DNA of 64,000 nucleotides, from positions 1-64,000 of the forward strand of contig CALWRS010000007.1 of assembly GCA_944384025.1 (NCBI GenBank), written 5' to 3'. The DNA is from an uncultured Lachnospiraceae bacterium (GTDB taxonomy: Bacteria > Bacillota > Clostridia > Lachnospirales > Lachnospiraceae). The notes under the pieces were generated by a model. It worked only from the letters and a program-made list of their open reading frames with translations. It ran no database searches and was not told the DNA's origin. The position numbers and the translations under genes are program-made. Below, piece by piece: positions 36,258 through 44,966 of this stretch (the first letter of the stretch is position 1; the number at the start of each line of letters is the position of its first letter).

Positions 36258-37307
36258 GTGACTAACTCAGAAAAACTATTAAGTTCTTTTTCGGAAGATT
36301 TCTTTTATAAAGAGCTTGTATATGCTGATTTGAAATTCGTTCCGGAAGGTGGGACAGAGATAGAATTAGCGGATTTAATTATAAATCTTGAAGATGTTAT
36401 ACTGGCAATTCAATTAAAGGAACGGAATGAAAAGGATAGGACGCAGGACAAAAATGTAGAAGAAAAGTGGCTGAAAAAGAAATGTAAAAAAGCAAAGGAA
36501 CAGATAAAGGATACAATTTTGTATATTAATAATGAAAAAGTCTCTTTCGTAAATGCTAGAGGAAAAGCAACAAAGATTAATCCTAATGCAGAAATTGTTC
36601 CGTTGGTGGTTTTTGAAAATGTTAGTATATCAGAATACGAACATTTACTTCGTAGCCATACTGCTGATGGTTTATCAGTTAATTGTATGTCAATAGATGA
36701 CTTTCAGCTTATGTGTCAAGAATTAGTGTCTCCGATTGAAATAGTAGAATATGTAAAATGGAGAAAAGAGTTTTATGAAAAAAACGGTGCAGTTAATTTA
36801 TTGATTACAGAAACGAAGAAAGGATTCTTTCTAAGTAAGCCGCAGAAGCAAGAAACTTTGGTACATCAATATTTATATGAGCAATATGGTGATGATGTAT
36901 TAGCGGAAGATAATTTTTATTATGAGCTTTTTAGACAATATGTATCCGTTTTATATGAGCATATAGAAGTGGTATCCGAGCCTGACGGATGTTATGAAGT
37001 GGTAAAATTTTTGGCACATTTATTTAGGGATGAAATAAGGTGTTTTGTTGAAAGAGTTGAGAAAGCACTTGTAATAGCTAAAAGAAAAAGATTTGAATTA
37101 GTAGGTACGTTGTGTAATTCGAAAAAGGAATATGCTATGGTCTTTACTGCTACAGAACAAGGAGAACAGATACCATCGGAGAAATTATTGTCTGTAGTTT
37201 TTGAAAAACAAATAGTTCACACTTTATTACAGATAATAACATATTGGATTGATGACGATGAATACAGAATAGATTTTGTTCTGTGGCAAGATAATAGAAG
37301 TATATAG
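36258..37307 (+). CDS. uncharacterised protein with PD-(D/E)XK-like N-terminus
   Basis: 349 aa, no family named with certainty. Residues 34-56 (EIELADLIINLEDVILAIQL followed by KER) fit a PD-(D/E)XK nuclease core: acidic residue before the strand (E34/E36), D39, and Q52-x-K54 in place of E-x-K, followed by a Lys-rich helix. The C-terminal half is helical and mixed, with no membrane segment. GTG 36258 follows AGGTGGTG; 20 bases after the Nudix gene. Function as an endonuclease is inferred from this pattern only. Confidence 0.6.
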   Translation: MTNSEKLLSSFSEDFFYKELVYADLKFVPEGGTEIELADLIINLEDVILAIQLKERNEKDRTQDKNVEEKWLKKKCKKAKEQIKDTILYINNEKVSFVNARGKATKINPNAEIVPLVVFENVSISEYEHLLRSHTADGLSVNCMSIDDFQLMCQELVSPIEIVEYVKWRKEFYEKNGAVNLLITETKKGFFLSKPQKQETLVHQYLYEQYGDDVLAEDNFYYELFRQYVSVLYEHIEVVSEPDGCYEVVKFLAHLFRDEIRCFVERVEKALVIAKRKRFELVGTLCNSKKEYAMVFTATEQGEQIPSEKLLSVVFEKQIVHTLLQIITYWIDDDEYRIDFVLWQDNRSI

Positions 37308-37342
37308 GACAGGTTGTAAGTGAGAAAGGAGAATTTTTGAAC

Positions 37343-37756
37343 ATGAGTGATGATTTTAATTTAGATATTATGCAAACTGATACTAAACTTGAAAAATTAT
37401 ATACTGATTCAGTAGAATTAATAAATTACGCAAGAAATATTGTTGTGAATCACGTAAATACAGTGCAGATAATGACTTACTATTCATTAGGCAGATGGAT
37501 TGTGGAAACACAACAAATGGGAGAAACGCGAGCAAAATATGGAAGTAAAGTTATTAAAACATTATCAGAAAAGCTTCAGAAAGAATTTGGTAAGGGATTT
37601 TCAGAAGATACTTTAAAGAATGCCAGAAAATTTTATTTGACATATAAAGAACGAATAAGCGAAACGGTGTTTAACCTTTTTGCAATTGAAAAAAGTGAAA
37701 CAGTGTTTAGCCTTTTTGAAAAAGAGCCACCTTACAGTTTGGTACTCTGGAAATAG
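37343..37756 (+). CDS. truncated YhcG/DUF1016 nuclease N-terminal domain
   Basis: 137 codons from ATG (TTG 37337 is an alternative nearer to AAAGGAG). The segment VQIMTYYSLGRWIVETQQMG, SEKLQKEFGKGFSEDTLKNA and RKFYLT is the DUF1016 N-terminal DNA-binding region of YhcG-type proteins. The frame stops after PPYSLVLWK; the C-terminal PD-(D/E)XK catalytic half is gone. The break near 37745 probably marks the right border or a deletion edge of the island. Confidence 0.7.
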   Translation: MSDDFNLDIMQTDTKLEKLYTDSVELINYARNIVVNHVNTVQIMTYYSLGRWIVETQQMGETRAKYGSKVIKTLSEKLQKEFGKGFSEDTLKNARKFYLTYKERISETVFNLFAIEKSETVFSLFEKEPPYSLVLWK

Positions 37757-37925
37757 CTTCGACCCGGTATACCTCTTTGAGTCAGAGGTCGATGATGAGA
37801 TTTTCGATTTGACTGTGCTGATAAAAACAGGATAACCGGGTATACGTGCACTGCAGAAGATTGGCTTTTGCATCTGTCGTTGTGCGCAATAGAGCACACT
37901 ACATTACTAAGGAGCGAGGGTAGCC
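37757..37925. other. junction DNA without an identified gene
   Basis: Base composition changes here from AT-rich island to chromosome-like. One frame reads FDPVYLFESEVDDEIFDLTV before a stop (to about 37834), possibly the tail of a broken gene that I do not recognise. No convincing copy of the guaA end was found. Confidence 0.3.
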
Positions 37926-38516
37926 CTGGAATGGAGTTACAAGGAAATAAAGAGAAATAGCTGGAATACAGTCTTTAAAAAAGGCGGGAAGTCATGGTTT
38001 CTACTCGTGATTGTCGCCTTTTTGTTTGCGTTCATCGGCGCTTCCAACGGCTCGCAGACCACGTTTATTGACGCTATTGATGAATATATTGGCGCAAGCG
38101 ATCCGCTTCTTCCCGGAAATATAGACATGCTGAAGGAGTATATCGTCCAAACGCCGCTTGTAAAGAACATTCCTTTTATCACTTCCGATTTTGCCCTGTC
38201 CCTGATTGATAGTATATCAAAGGGAGCGACATGGATATTAAAGCTCCTCACCTTAAATCTCGCTTATTTTCAGCGAAACAGAGGCGAAGTCTTCGCTATT
38301 CTGCTTTTTGGAGCCATGCTTGCAGCGTTTGTGAAGTCTTTTATCCTAAACGTTGCCCTTGTCGGCAGAAATCGTTTTGTTATGGAGAACCGGTTCTCTA
38401 AGCAGGTTAGGATTGGCAGAATTCTGGCGCCATTCCACAAGGAGACGTTTTGGAACACCATTAAGGTGATGCTTCTTTACAAGCTGTCAATCACCTTGTG
38501 GTCTCTGACGGAGTAG
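37926..38516 (+). pseudogene. truncated DUF975-like integral membrane protein
   Basis: The frame WSYKEIKRNSWNTVFKKGGK, then SWFLLVIVAFLFAFIGASNG, is the N-terminus of large clostridial DUF975-like membrane proteins; the hydrophobic core continues to LLYKLSITLWSLT, where homology ends abruptly and a stop follows. The start would be CTG at 37926, 11 bases after AAGGAG (the nearby ATG 37931 is out of frame), so initiation too may be damaged. The 3' part is replaced by an alcohol dehydrogenase remnant. Confidence 0.65.
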
Positions 38517-38800
38517 AGAAATTTAAACGGTTTGCCATAAACGTATGGGACGTAGATGCACAGGGCAAAACCGACGAGCAGGTTGCCAAAGAAGGACTTT
38601 TTGCCATGGAAGAGTGGATGAAGGAACTGGGATTGGTGATGAATATATCCGAACTGGGAGCAAGTGAAGAGATGCTTGCAGGCTTCGCGGAAGGCACAAT
38701 TATTCTGCCTGGCGGCTACAAAGTTCTAAATCGTGATGAAATCATTCAAATCTTAAAGGAGAGCTTGAACGGAAAATGCCAAAAGGGTCAGAGGAATTGA
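38498..38800 (+). pseudogene. C-terminal fragment of iron-containing alcohol dehydrogenase
   Basis: About the last 95 residues of a group III (Fe-type) alcohol dehydrogenase: KFKRFAINVWDVDAQGKTDE and the downstream helix MEEWMKELGLVMNISELGAS match the C-terminal helical domain. The Rossmann and metal-binding portions are missing; the piece abuts the truncated membrane-protein gene at about 38510. Not expected to be functional. Confidence 0.7.
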
Positions 38801-38854
38801 CAAATGCCAGAAAAGAAGAAATTATAAGCGCGTACTCTAGATGAGAGTGGCTAT

Positions 38855-39036
38855 ATGCTTAAGCTGATGTGCATGAACCTTTACGATATGGAGTGCAATT
38901 TTTTCCGAGCATGACAGGAAAGGAAGTGCAGGAATTTCTCTACGCATTCTTTCCGTTTTTGTTTGGGCTTTACCCTTACACGTCGAAGACGGAAAAACAG
39001 CTGGAGGCAATGCGGCTGGCTTCTTTTAAAGAATAG
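38855..39036 (+). pseudogene. TetR-family regulator remnant
   Basis: Two fragments in different frames: LKLMCMNLYDMEC (38855-38914) and EVQEFLYAFFPFLFGLYPYT (38911-39036) both look like parts of the ligand-binding half of a TetR regulator. The HTH is absent. An internal deletion plus frameshift explains the arrangement. Confidence 0.5.
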
Positions 39037-39113
39037 TAACTGTGCGCCTCTGCTAAGCATAAGATAGCCATGAAAACAATGGACTGCGGGATATACCGCA
39101 TAAAGGAGAGGCA

Positions 39114-40073
39114 ATGTATCGTGGAATCGACGTTAGCATGTGGCAGGGCAATATTGATTTTGCTGCTGTGAAGGCTGACGGAATCGAAATGGTTTACATG
39201 AAGGCGAGTGAAGGGATCGACTATGTTGACCCGAAGTTCGAGAGAAACTACACGAACGCTAGAGAGGCAGGACTGCTTATTGGCTTTTATCATTACGTTA
39301 CGGCAAGAAGCAATACGCAGGCAGTTCAGGAGGCGTATCACTTTGCGCATACAGTTGCTGGTAAAGTGTGCGAGGGCAGGCTTGCGATGGATTTTGAGGA
39401 TTTGGCAGAGCTTAGCGCACAGGAAATTAACAGCATTTCTCTAGCGTTTTTAAATGCGGTGGAGAAGTACAGCAACAAAAAGGCGGCGCTCTATGCAGAT
39501 GCGTACAATGCGTCAAACGTATTTGGCAGAGACCTTGTAAAATTCCCGCTTTGGATAGCGGAGTACGGGGTGCAGGAGCCGAACCTTGATAATCCGTGGG
39601 GCACGTACGCGGGCTGGCAATACACGGACGAGGGCCGCGTGAACGGGATTACGGGAAACGTAGATCGGGACATTTTCCGAAAGGAGATGTTTGACAACGT
39701 GACAGAGCCGGTTCGTGTTGTGGAAAACCGACCGGATCATGCTGTAGAATACGTGACCTACACGGTAAAAAAGGGCGATACGCTCACGTATATTGCAAGT
39801 CTTTACCACGTGTCGATTAGCGACATTTTAAAGGCAAACGACATAAAAAATCCGAACCTGATTTACCCGGGGCAAAAAATCCGCGTCCCGATTGACAGCG
39901 CAAGAAAACAGAGCGAGAAATATCTACTTTATACAGTAAAGAGCGGAGACAATTTAACGAAAATCGCAAGAAGGTACTATACAACCGTAAAGAAACTGGT
40001 TCGTCTCAACGATATATCCACTCCTGACCTGATCTATCCGGGACAGGTCATCAAAATACCACTGGCAAGGTAG
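39114..40073 (+). CDS. GH25 lysozyme with two LysM domains
   Basis: 319-aa muramidase. The GH25 barrel (about 1-195) starts GIDVSMWQGNIDF and carries the catalytic acids in RLAMDFEDL; YAGWQYTDEGRVNGI closes the barrel. Two LysM peptidoglycan-binding repeats follow (about 218-262, YTVKKGDTLTYIASLYHVSI; about 272-317, YTVKSGDNLTKIARRYYTTV). No signal peptide, so it needs lysis, a holin or a non-classical route: prophage endolysin origin or a mother-cell lysis role are both possible. Confidence 0.9.
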   Translation: MYRGIDVSMWQGNIDFAAVKADGIEMVYMKASEGIDYVDPKFERNYTNAREAGLLIGFYHYVTARSNTQAVQEAYHFAHTVAGKVCEGRLAMDFEDLAELSAQEINSISLAFLNAVEKYSNKKAALYADAYNASNVFGRDLVKFPLWIAEYGVQEPNLDNPWGTYAGWQYTDEGRVNGITGNVDRDIFRKEMFDNVTEPVRVVENRPDHAVEYVTYTVKKGDTLTYIASLYHVSISDILKANDIKNPNLIYPGQKIRVPIDSARKQSEKYLLYTVKSGDNLTKIARRYYTTVKKLVRLNDISTPDLIYPGQVIKIPLAR

Positions 40074-40100
40074 AGACGATACGAAATCCGGGAAGGGTCA

Positions 40101-40129
40101 TTGACGTACGGCGCTGCTTACGCTAAAAT
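40101..40129 (+). promoter_or_regulatory. promoter of manA
   Basis: TTGACG (40101-40106), 17 bases, TAAAAT (40124-40129), 45 bases before the manA start. Confidence 0.65.
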
Positions 40130-40173
40130 GGTAAAAACCGGAGAAAACCGGATAGCAGGCAGGAGGAAAACGG

Positions 40174-41112
40174 ATGAAAGAACTACTTTTTTTAGAACCT
40201 GTATTTAAAGAAACAATCTGGGGCGGAAATCGTCTGAAAACCGATTTTGCCTACGAAATTCCAAGCGATCACACCGGCGAATGCTGGGCGATTAGCGCGC
40301 ATAAATCCGGAGACTGCGTTATCTCCCGGGGAACTTACAAAGGAAAGCACTTATCTGAGCTTTGGAAGGAACACAGAGAGCTTTTCGGCAATTTGCCGGG
40401 AGACCAGTTCCCACTTTTAGTAAAGATCATTGACGCGAAGGCGGATTTGAGCATTCAGGTTCATCCGGACGATGCGTATGCGGGTGAGCATGAAAACGGT
40501 TCTTTAGGAAAGACGGAATGCTGGTATATTCTTGACTGCGATCCCGGAGCGCAGATTGTCGTCGGGCATCATGCAAAAAACCACGAGGAAGTGGAGCAGA
40601 TGATTCGTCAGGCACGCTGGGACGAATTTATCCGCGTGATTCCTATTAAAAAAGGTGATTTCTTCCAGATTACGCCTGGCACTATCCACGCAATTAAGAC
40701 CGGAACGCTGATACTGGAAACGCAGCAAAGTAGCGATATTACCTACCGCGTATACGACTATGACCGGCTGCAAGACGGAAAGCCAAGACAGCTGCATGTG
40801 CAGCAAAGCATTGACGTAATTCAAGCGCCCTTCGTTCCTCAAAGCACCGAAGAAGAGAGCTTCCGCGTTGGAGACGGCGAGATTACGAAGCTGGTTTCCT
40901 GTCAATACTACTCCGTGTACAAAATAGCCGTAAAAGGAAAGATGACGCTGCCAAACGAAAATCCGTTTGTCAACGTAAGCGTGCTGGAAGGCGCCGGAGA
41001 GGTCGATGGCGTGAGCATAAAAAAAGGCGACCATTTTATTATTCCTGCGGGATATAAAGACGTCACATACGAGGGAGAGATGATGCTGATTTCATCCAGC
41101 GTTCTCCCGTAA
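40174..41112 (+). CDS. manA: mannose-6-phosphate isomerase, class I
   Basis: 312-aa zinc enzyme interconverting mannose-6-P and fructose-6-P. Zinc ligands in SIQVHPDDAYA (about 93-103), GKTECWYIL and PGTIHAIKTGT (about 170-180); the C-terminal cupin half ends in KGDHFIIPAGY. AGGAGG precedes ATG. It links mannose from the beta-mannosidase cluster (51-55 kb) to glycolysis. Confidence 0.95.
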   Translation: MKELLFLEPVFKETIWGGNRLKTDFAYEIPSDHTGECWAISAHKSGDCVISRGTYKGKHLSELWKEHRELFGNLPGDQFPLLVKIIDAKADLSIQVHPDDAYAGEHENGSLGKTECWYILDCDPGAQIVVGHHAKNHEEVEQMIRQARWDEFIRVIPIKKGDFFQITPGTIHAIKTGTLILETQQSSDITYRVYDYDRLQDGKPRQLHVQQSIDVIQAPFVPQSTEEESFRVGDGEITKLVSCQYYSVYKIAVKGKMTLPNENPFVNVSVLEGAGEVDGVSIKKGDHFIIPAGYKDVTYEGEMMLISSSVLP

Positions 41113-41128
41113 ACAAGAGACTGGATAT

Positions 41129-41198
41129 CAGATGGGAGATGACCCCGCCTCTATAGGCGGTGGGTAACAAATTTGTTTTAGTGGCGGGTGTCACTCCC
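41129..41198. repeat. dispersed structured repeat, copy A (3' end lost)
   Basis: About 70 bases nearly identical to 55642-55719, beginning CAGATGGGAGATGACC and containing CCGCC-TCTATA-GGCGG, GTGGGTAACAAATTTGT and GGCGGGTGTCA. Both copies lie just after a stop codon (here manA). Copy A lacks the closing CCCATCTG present in copy B; homology stops about where the decayed defence region begins. Confidence 0.7.
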
Positions 41199-41214
41199 TT
41201 CGTAGCAGTATGGG

Positions 41215-41526
41215 TTAAGACTTAAGAGTATCAATCATTCGGTTCAAAATCGCATCTACCTGTCCGGCTTCATAACGCACTCGTAAGTAGCCGTTTGAAA
41301 AGTGGTCTTCTCGCAGAATCATGGTAAGCAGAGCCGTGCATAATTCATAATCGGCATCGGGGAGTCGTTCCAGTTCCTTATCGCAGTCGATGGGCTCAGT
41401 TATCATATAGTCCCAATAATTCCGTTTCAAGCCGCCAATGTTCTCAAGAAGTCTGTAATAGGCATCCTCTGTATTTGGATGTTCAATGGCATGTTGGATT
41501 GCTTTTATTTTTTCTTCGTTTGTCAT
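41215..41526 (-). CDS. DUF6508-like protein
   Basis: 103-aa soluble protein. LPDADYELCTALLTMILRED and SNGYLRVRYEAGQVDAILNR match my recollection of the DUF6508 family, function unknown and often near restriction or mobile genes. ATG 41526 has GGAGG 7 bases upstream; an earlier in-frame ATG (41547) lacks a site. Confidence 0.6.
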   Translation of the reverse strand: MTNEEKIKAIQHAIEHPNTEDAYYRLLENIGGLKRNYWDYMITEPIDCDKELERLPDADYELCTALLTMILREDHFSNGYLRVRYEAGQVDAILNRMIDTLKS

Positions 41527-41623
41527 ACTAGCACCTCCATCGGTCATTCATGAAAGCGTCGAATTCCTCAATTCGGTCAATCCATGACTGCAAATTTAGA
41601 TGATAACCTCTCTTTGATATTGT

Positions 41624-42811
41624 TTATTTCATTACTATTTCCATAAGGCTCTTGTAGCTGTCCACAACAGCGTAGACCACATCATCACTGCTGATAGCCT
41701 TGAAATGCTCCTTTGCACAATCAATTTTGGCCTGTTCAACAGGTGTGATGTGCTTTAACTTCATAGTATCCAAAGTTCCCTTGGTTTCTGCCACGAAGTA
41801 AATGTGTTTCACTGTGCCTTTGTAGAATGCAATCGCCCAGTCCGGGTTATACTTACCAACAGGAGTGGAGATATAGAATCCATCCGGCAACTTCACATAT
41901 ACAGCAACGTCTTTATTGGTGTCAAGGTCGGTTGCGAAGTCACGCTCGTTGGTAGAGTCGTAAACGATGTGGTCATACAGGTGGCGGTTCGCCTTCATTG
42001 CATTCACACCCAGCTTGCCCTTGATGGTAGGCTCGGTAAAGATATCCATACCGTAACGCTCATCCAGAACATCATAGGTGATATGCTCAATAATTGCGGT
42101 AGCCTTTTCATCGTTGATGAGGGCGGCAGCCTTGATGATGAATTCCTCCGGGTTGTCCTTGAACTGGTTGAACTTGGACGGCTGAATGCCCTTTAGAATG
42201 GCGACGACAGCCTTACGTGTCAGTCCCGTTTCATCTACCAGTTTGCCGACCAGGTCATATTTTACATTGCTGCTTGCGTGAATGGTCGCACCGTAAGTGC
42301 CGGATTCCTCCTTCACAAAGGATGCGCCGCTTTCCAATTCAGTCTTGGACTTAATCTGCTCCATAGCACCTGTTTCTACCTTGAAGTAAATCTTGGATAC
42401 ACGGAGTTTTCTATCCAACGCATCGATGGACTTACGCACCAGTTCGTCTGTGTCGAAATCAACCACATAAACGCTCTTGGCATTGATTCTGTTCCACAGC
42501 TCCTTGAATTCCGGCATGGCGAGTTTATCCTCGTCCACGGAGAGTTCCACGTTATTGCTACGAGCATTTTCAGGCTGCATTGCCTTGGCATCGTAGACGG
42601 AGTCGATGATACCGATAACGCTTTCGGCAGAGCCTGCAACCTCATCGGTCAGCTTGATTTCGCCGTTTGCCTTATCCTCATAATACTTGTCGGTAAGTGT
42701 GCCTTGCTTATCAATGTAGCCTTCCATACGCAGACCGACATAAATTTCTCTTGCCACATCATCAGTGATAACATCGGTATTGCCCTGGGCATCGGTGATA
42801 GTCTTGCCCAT
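41624..42811 (-). pseudogene. C-terminal half of type III restriction enzyme Res subunit
   Basis: 395 codons. VTDDVAREIYVGLRMEGYID-like and LTDKYYEDKANGEI segments follow the helicase part in Res proteins, and the nuclease motif is present near the end: NPDWAIAFY and FVAETKG (PD-(D/E)XK). The N-terminal DEAD-type motor (about 550 residues) and the Mod methyltransferase are absent; homology breaks near 42860. Without translocase or methylase this cannot restrict in the normal way. Confidence 0.75.
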
Positions 42812-42859
42812 GAAGAGTTCCGGTGTAACAGCCTTCGGACGGTTCGCAACGGAAAGAGG

Positions 42860-43298
42860 GCTATTCCCAAATTAGGAATGAGGCTCTGATCGTTCTTTTC
42901 TCTAGGGATTTCTATTCCATCTTTAGTCTGGGAGATACAGAATTGATTTCCTTTACCGCAGATAAAAGCATATGGTATTTTTGCGCTTTTTTCCTCGCTG
43001 GATACAACATTTTGATGATTTCGTTCTGGCAGTCAACAAGACAGACGAAAAAAGCGATGTCTGTTTCCTTGAGCCGAAGTGTAATTTGCTTGTCAATACT
43101 AGTATTAATATTACCAAATGCTTGCGACAAAGAAATTGCATGGTTCTGCCATTCCTTGAGCAAGGCGATAACAGCTTGTATTACTTTTATTCTGCTGATA
43201 ACAAGCAAAAGACGTACAGATATTTCATATCGACGATAAAAAGCTGCTGCCTGCCATATAAGAGCAGGAAATAACCCAGTAGAAAAAGAGCCAAGTTT
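42860..43298. other. about 440 bases with no recognisable gene
   Basis: ORFs of about 100-140 codons occur on both strands, but none has a recognisable family or good ribosome binding site. AT-rich, between a truncated Res gene and a truncated hsdS; probably debris of the lost restriction genes. Confidence 0.4.
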
Positions 43299-44027
43299 GT
43301 GATACAATGGACGTATCAGGGCTTGGCTCTTTTCCATGATATTGGGAAGCAGAACGAGAATTTAGAGGAGCAAGCTCGCTCTATTTTCCAGTCGTGGTTC
43401 GTTGATTATGAGCCGTTTGGCGGTTCTATGCCTTCTGACTGGCAACCATCCACTTTAGGGCAAATAGCAAACATGAAAACCGACAGCTGGTCACCCGTAA
43501 AAAATCCTGATGTTGTCGTAGAACATTACAGTATTCCTTCCTATGATGAGCAGAAGTTCCCTGTGTTTGAAATCGCTTCTGGCATCAAGAGCAATAAATA
43601 TCTACTTACTCCTGATTCGGTAATGATTTCCAAACTCAATCCCGATACCAAGAGGATATGGAGGTCAATGTGCCTGTCGGAACACCCTGTTTGCTCTACT
43701 GAGTTTATTGTTTATGAGGCAAAGAAGAAAGGATAGCGGGATTACATTTACTTGATCATTGATAGTACACCGTTCTTCAATCACCTTTGCTCCCATACGA
43801 CTGGTTCGACTAACAGTCGCCAGCGTGCAACACCCAAAAGCACGTTAGACTTTGCCTTATGCTTGCCGTCCGATTTCGTTATCGAGGATTTCTGTGAGAT
43901 CGTTACACCTATGTATGACTTGATTGCCTCAAATGTAGTTGAGAACCAATCGTTGGCAAAAACACGGGATAGCTTACTTCCTCGGCTGATGTCCGGTGAA
44001 TTGGATGTCTCTGACCTTGACCTCTAA
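43299..44027 (+). pseudogene. hsdS: hsdS C-terminal half (type I restriction specificity subunit), nonsense-interrupted
   Basis: The frame contains QNENLEEQARSIFQSWFVDY, the central conserved helix of HsdS, then a second target-recognition domain (PSDWQPSTLGQIANM, SDSVMISKLNPDTKRIW-like, TGSTNSRQRATPKS) and the final helix ENQSLAKTRDSLLPRLMSGE. An in-frame TAG at 43734-43736 splits it, and the first recognition domain is missing. hsdM and hsdR are not present, so no active methylase can form from this locus. Confidence 0.75.
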
Positions 44028-44042
44028 GCCGTCCGTAGACTC

Positions 44043-44063
44043 GAAAACTGCTTTGCAGTTTTC
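44043..44063. repeat. 8-bp hairpin downstream of hsdS
   Basis: GAAAACTG (44043-44050) and CAGTTTTC (44056-44063), loop CTTTG, 16 bases after the hsdS end. No T-run. A longer-range ACCACCT/AGGTGGT inverted pair surrounds the following 120 bases. Could be a terminator relic or recombination site. Confidence 0.4.
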
Positions 44064-44233
44064 TCGTTACCACCTCTGCTGGATACCTTGCCGTCTGTGT
44101 GCAAGCACCCATCCGTCTGCGGTATCCGCCTACGCCGCTTGACAGCGGCTATCTGCGATTTGCGCAGATGAGGTGGTAAATTCTCGTTTATCAGTTTTAC
44201 ATTGCTCATCAAGATATAGAAAGGATTATGAAA

Positions 44234-44536
44234 ATGAATGATAAAATTTTTACATTAGCGGATATTAAAGTTTTGGTAAAGCCTATTGCTGAAAAATATA
44301 ATGTGGAAGAAATCTACTTGTTTGGATCCTATGCGAGAAATCAAGCGGATTATAACAGCGATCTGGATTTTCTTGTATTTGGAGGAAAAAATTTTAAGCT
44401 GACTATGATATTTGCTCTTGCAGAAGAATTACGAATAGCTCTGAATAAAAAGGTGGATGTCTTTGAAATTAATGAAATTAATCACGACAGTGATTTTTAC
44501 AGAACAATTATGAAAGAGAGGCTTCGCGTGGCGTGA
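44234..44536 (+). CDS. mntA: MNT-type nucleotidyltransferase antitoxin
   Basis: 100-aa minimal nucleotidyltransferase: LFGSYARNQADYNSDLDFLV is the GSx10DxD catalytic motif, with the third Asp in KKVDVFEINE. In HEPN/MNT pairs it inactivates the HEPN RNase, in studied cases by AMPylating it. ATG 44234 (AAGGA at 8 bases) is preferred over 44228. The stop overlaps the HEPN start (GTGA). Confidence 0.85.
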   Translation: MNDKIFTLADIKVLVKPIAEKYNVEEIYLFGSYARNQADYNSDLDFLVFGGKNFKLTMIFALAEELRIALNKKVDVFEINEINHDSDFYRTIMKERLRVA

Positions 44537-44874
44537 AATATTCAGATGAACAGCGCATAAAAAGGATTTATGAGAATGCAGTTAAGTTGCGTGATTATAT
44601 CGAGACGAACAATATCCGGAAAGAAGATATGTTGACTAGTGTCCCATTGCAGTGGCTTGTTACAACGCCCTTATATAATATTGGCGAACACGTTTATAAT
44701 TTGTCCAATGACTATAAAAAGACGAATAATACAATCCCCTGGCTGATGATTTCAGGGCTTAGGCATCGATTAGTTCATGACTATGATGGTACGAATTGGA
44801 ACATTATTGCGGATGTTGTTTTTGAAGAGTTACCTGCTTTGATTACAGAATTAGAAAAAATAATAACCATATAA
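44533..44874 (+). CDS. hepT: HEPN-domain toxin (HepT-like)
   Basis: 113-aa all-helical HEPN RNase with the R-x4-H active motif in GLRHRLVHDYDGTNW; the DY after the motif fits the site modified by MNT partners. GTG start overlapping the antitoxin stop ensures coupled translation. The pair is intact although the surrounding restriction genes are broken, consistent with addiction-type retention. Confidence 0.85.
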   Translation: MKYSDEQRIKRIYENAVKLRDYIETNNIRKEDMLTSVPLQWLVTTPLYNIGEHVYNLSNDYKKTNNTIPWLMISGLRHRLVHDYDGTNWNIIADVVFEELPALITELEKIITI

Positions 44875-44966
44875 AGATTATGGCTCTCACCAACGGCGAG
44901 AGACAAACCAACGGAACTGCCGTTGATGTCGTTCTCTGGAAATCTTGATATAGAAGGAGAAACGAC

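Noticed and set aside
39024..39042. GAATAGTAACT as the right attachment copy of the guaA end (GAATAGTAGCT)
   Set aside because: Only eight contiguous bases match, and it lies at the stop codon of a TetR remnant beyond chromosomal debris.
42912..43337. ORFs of 99-141 codons on both strands
   Set aside because: Mutually overlapping, no family features, poor start sites; treated as AT-rich debris.
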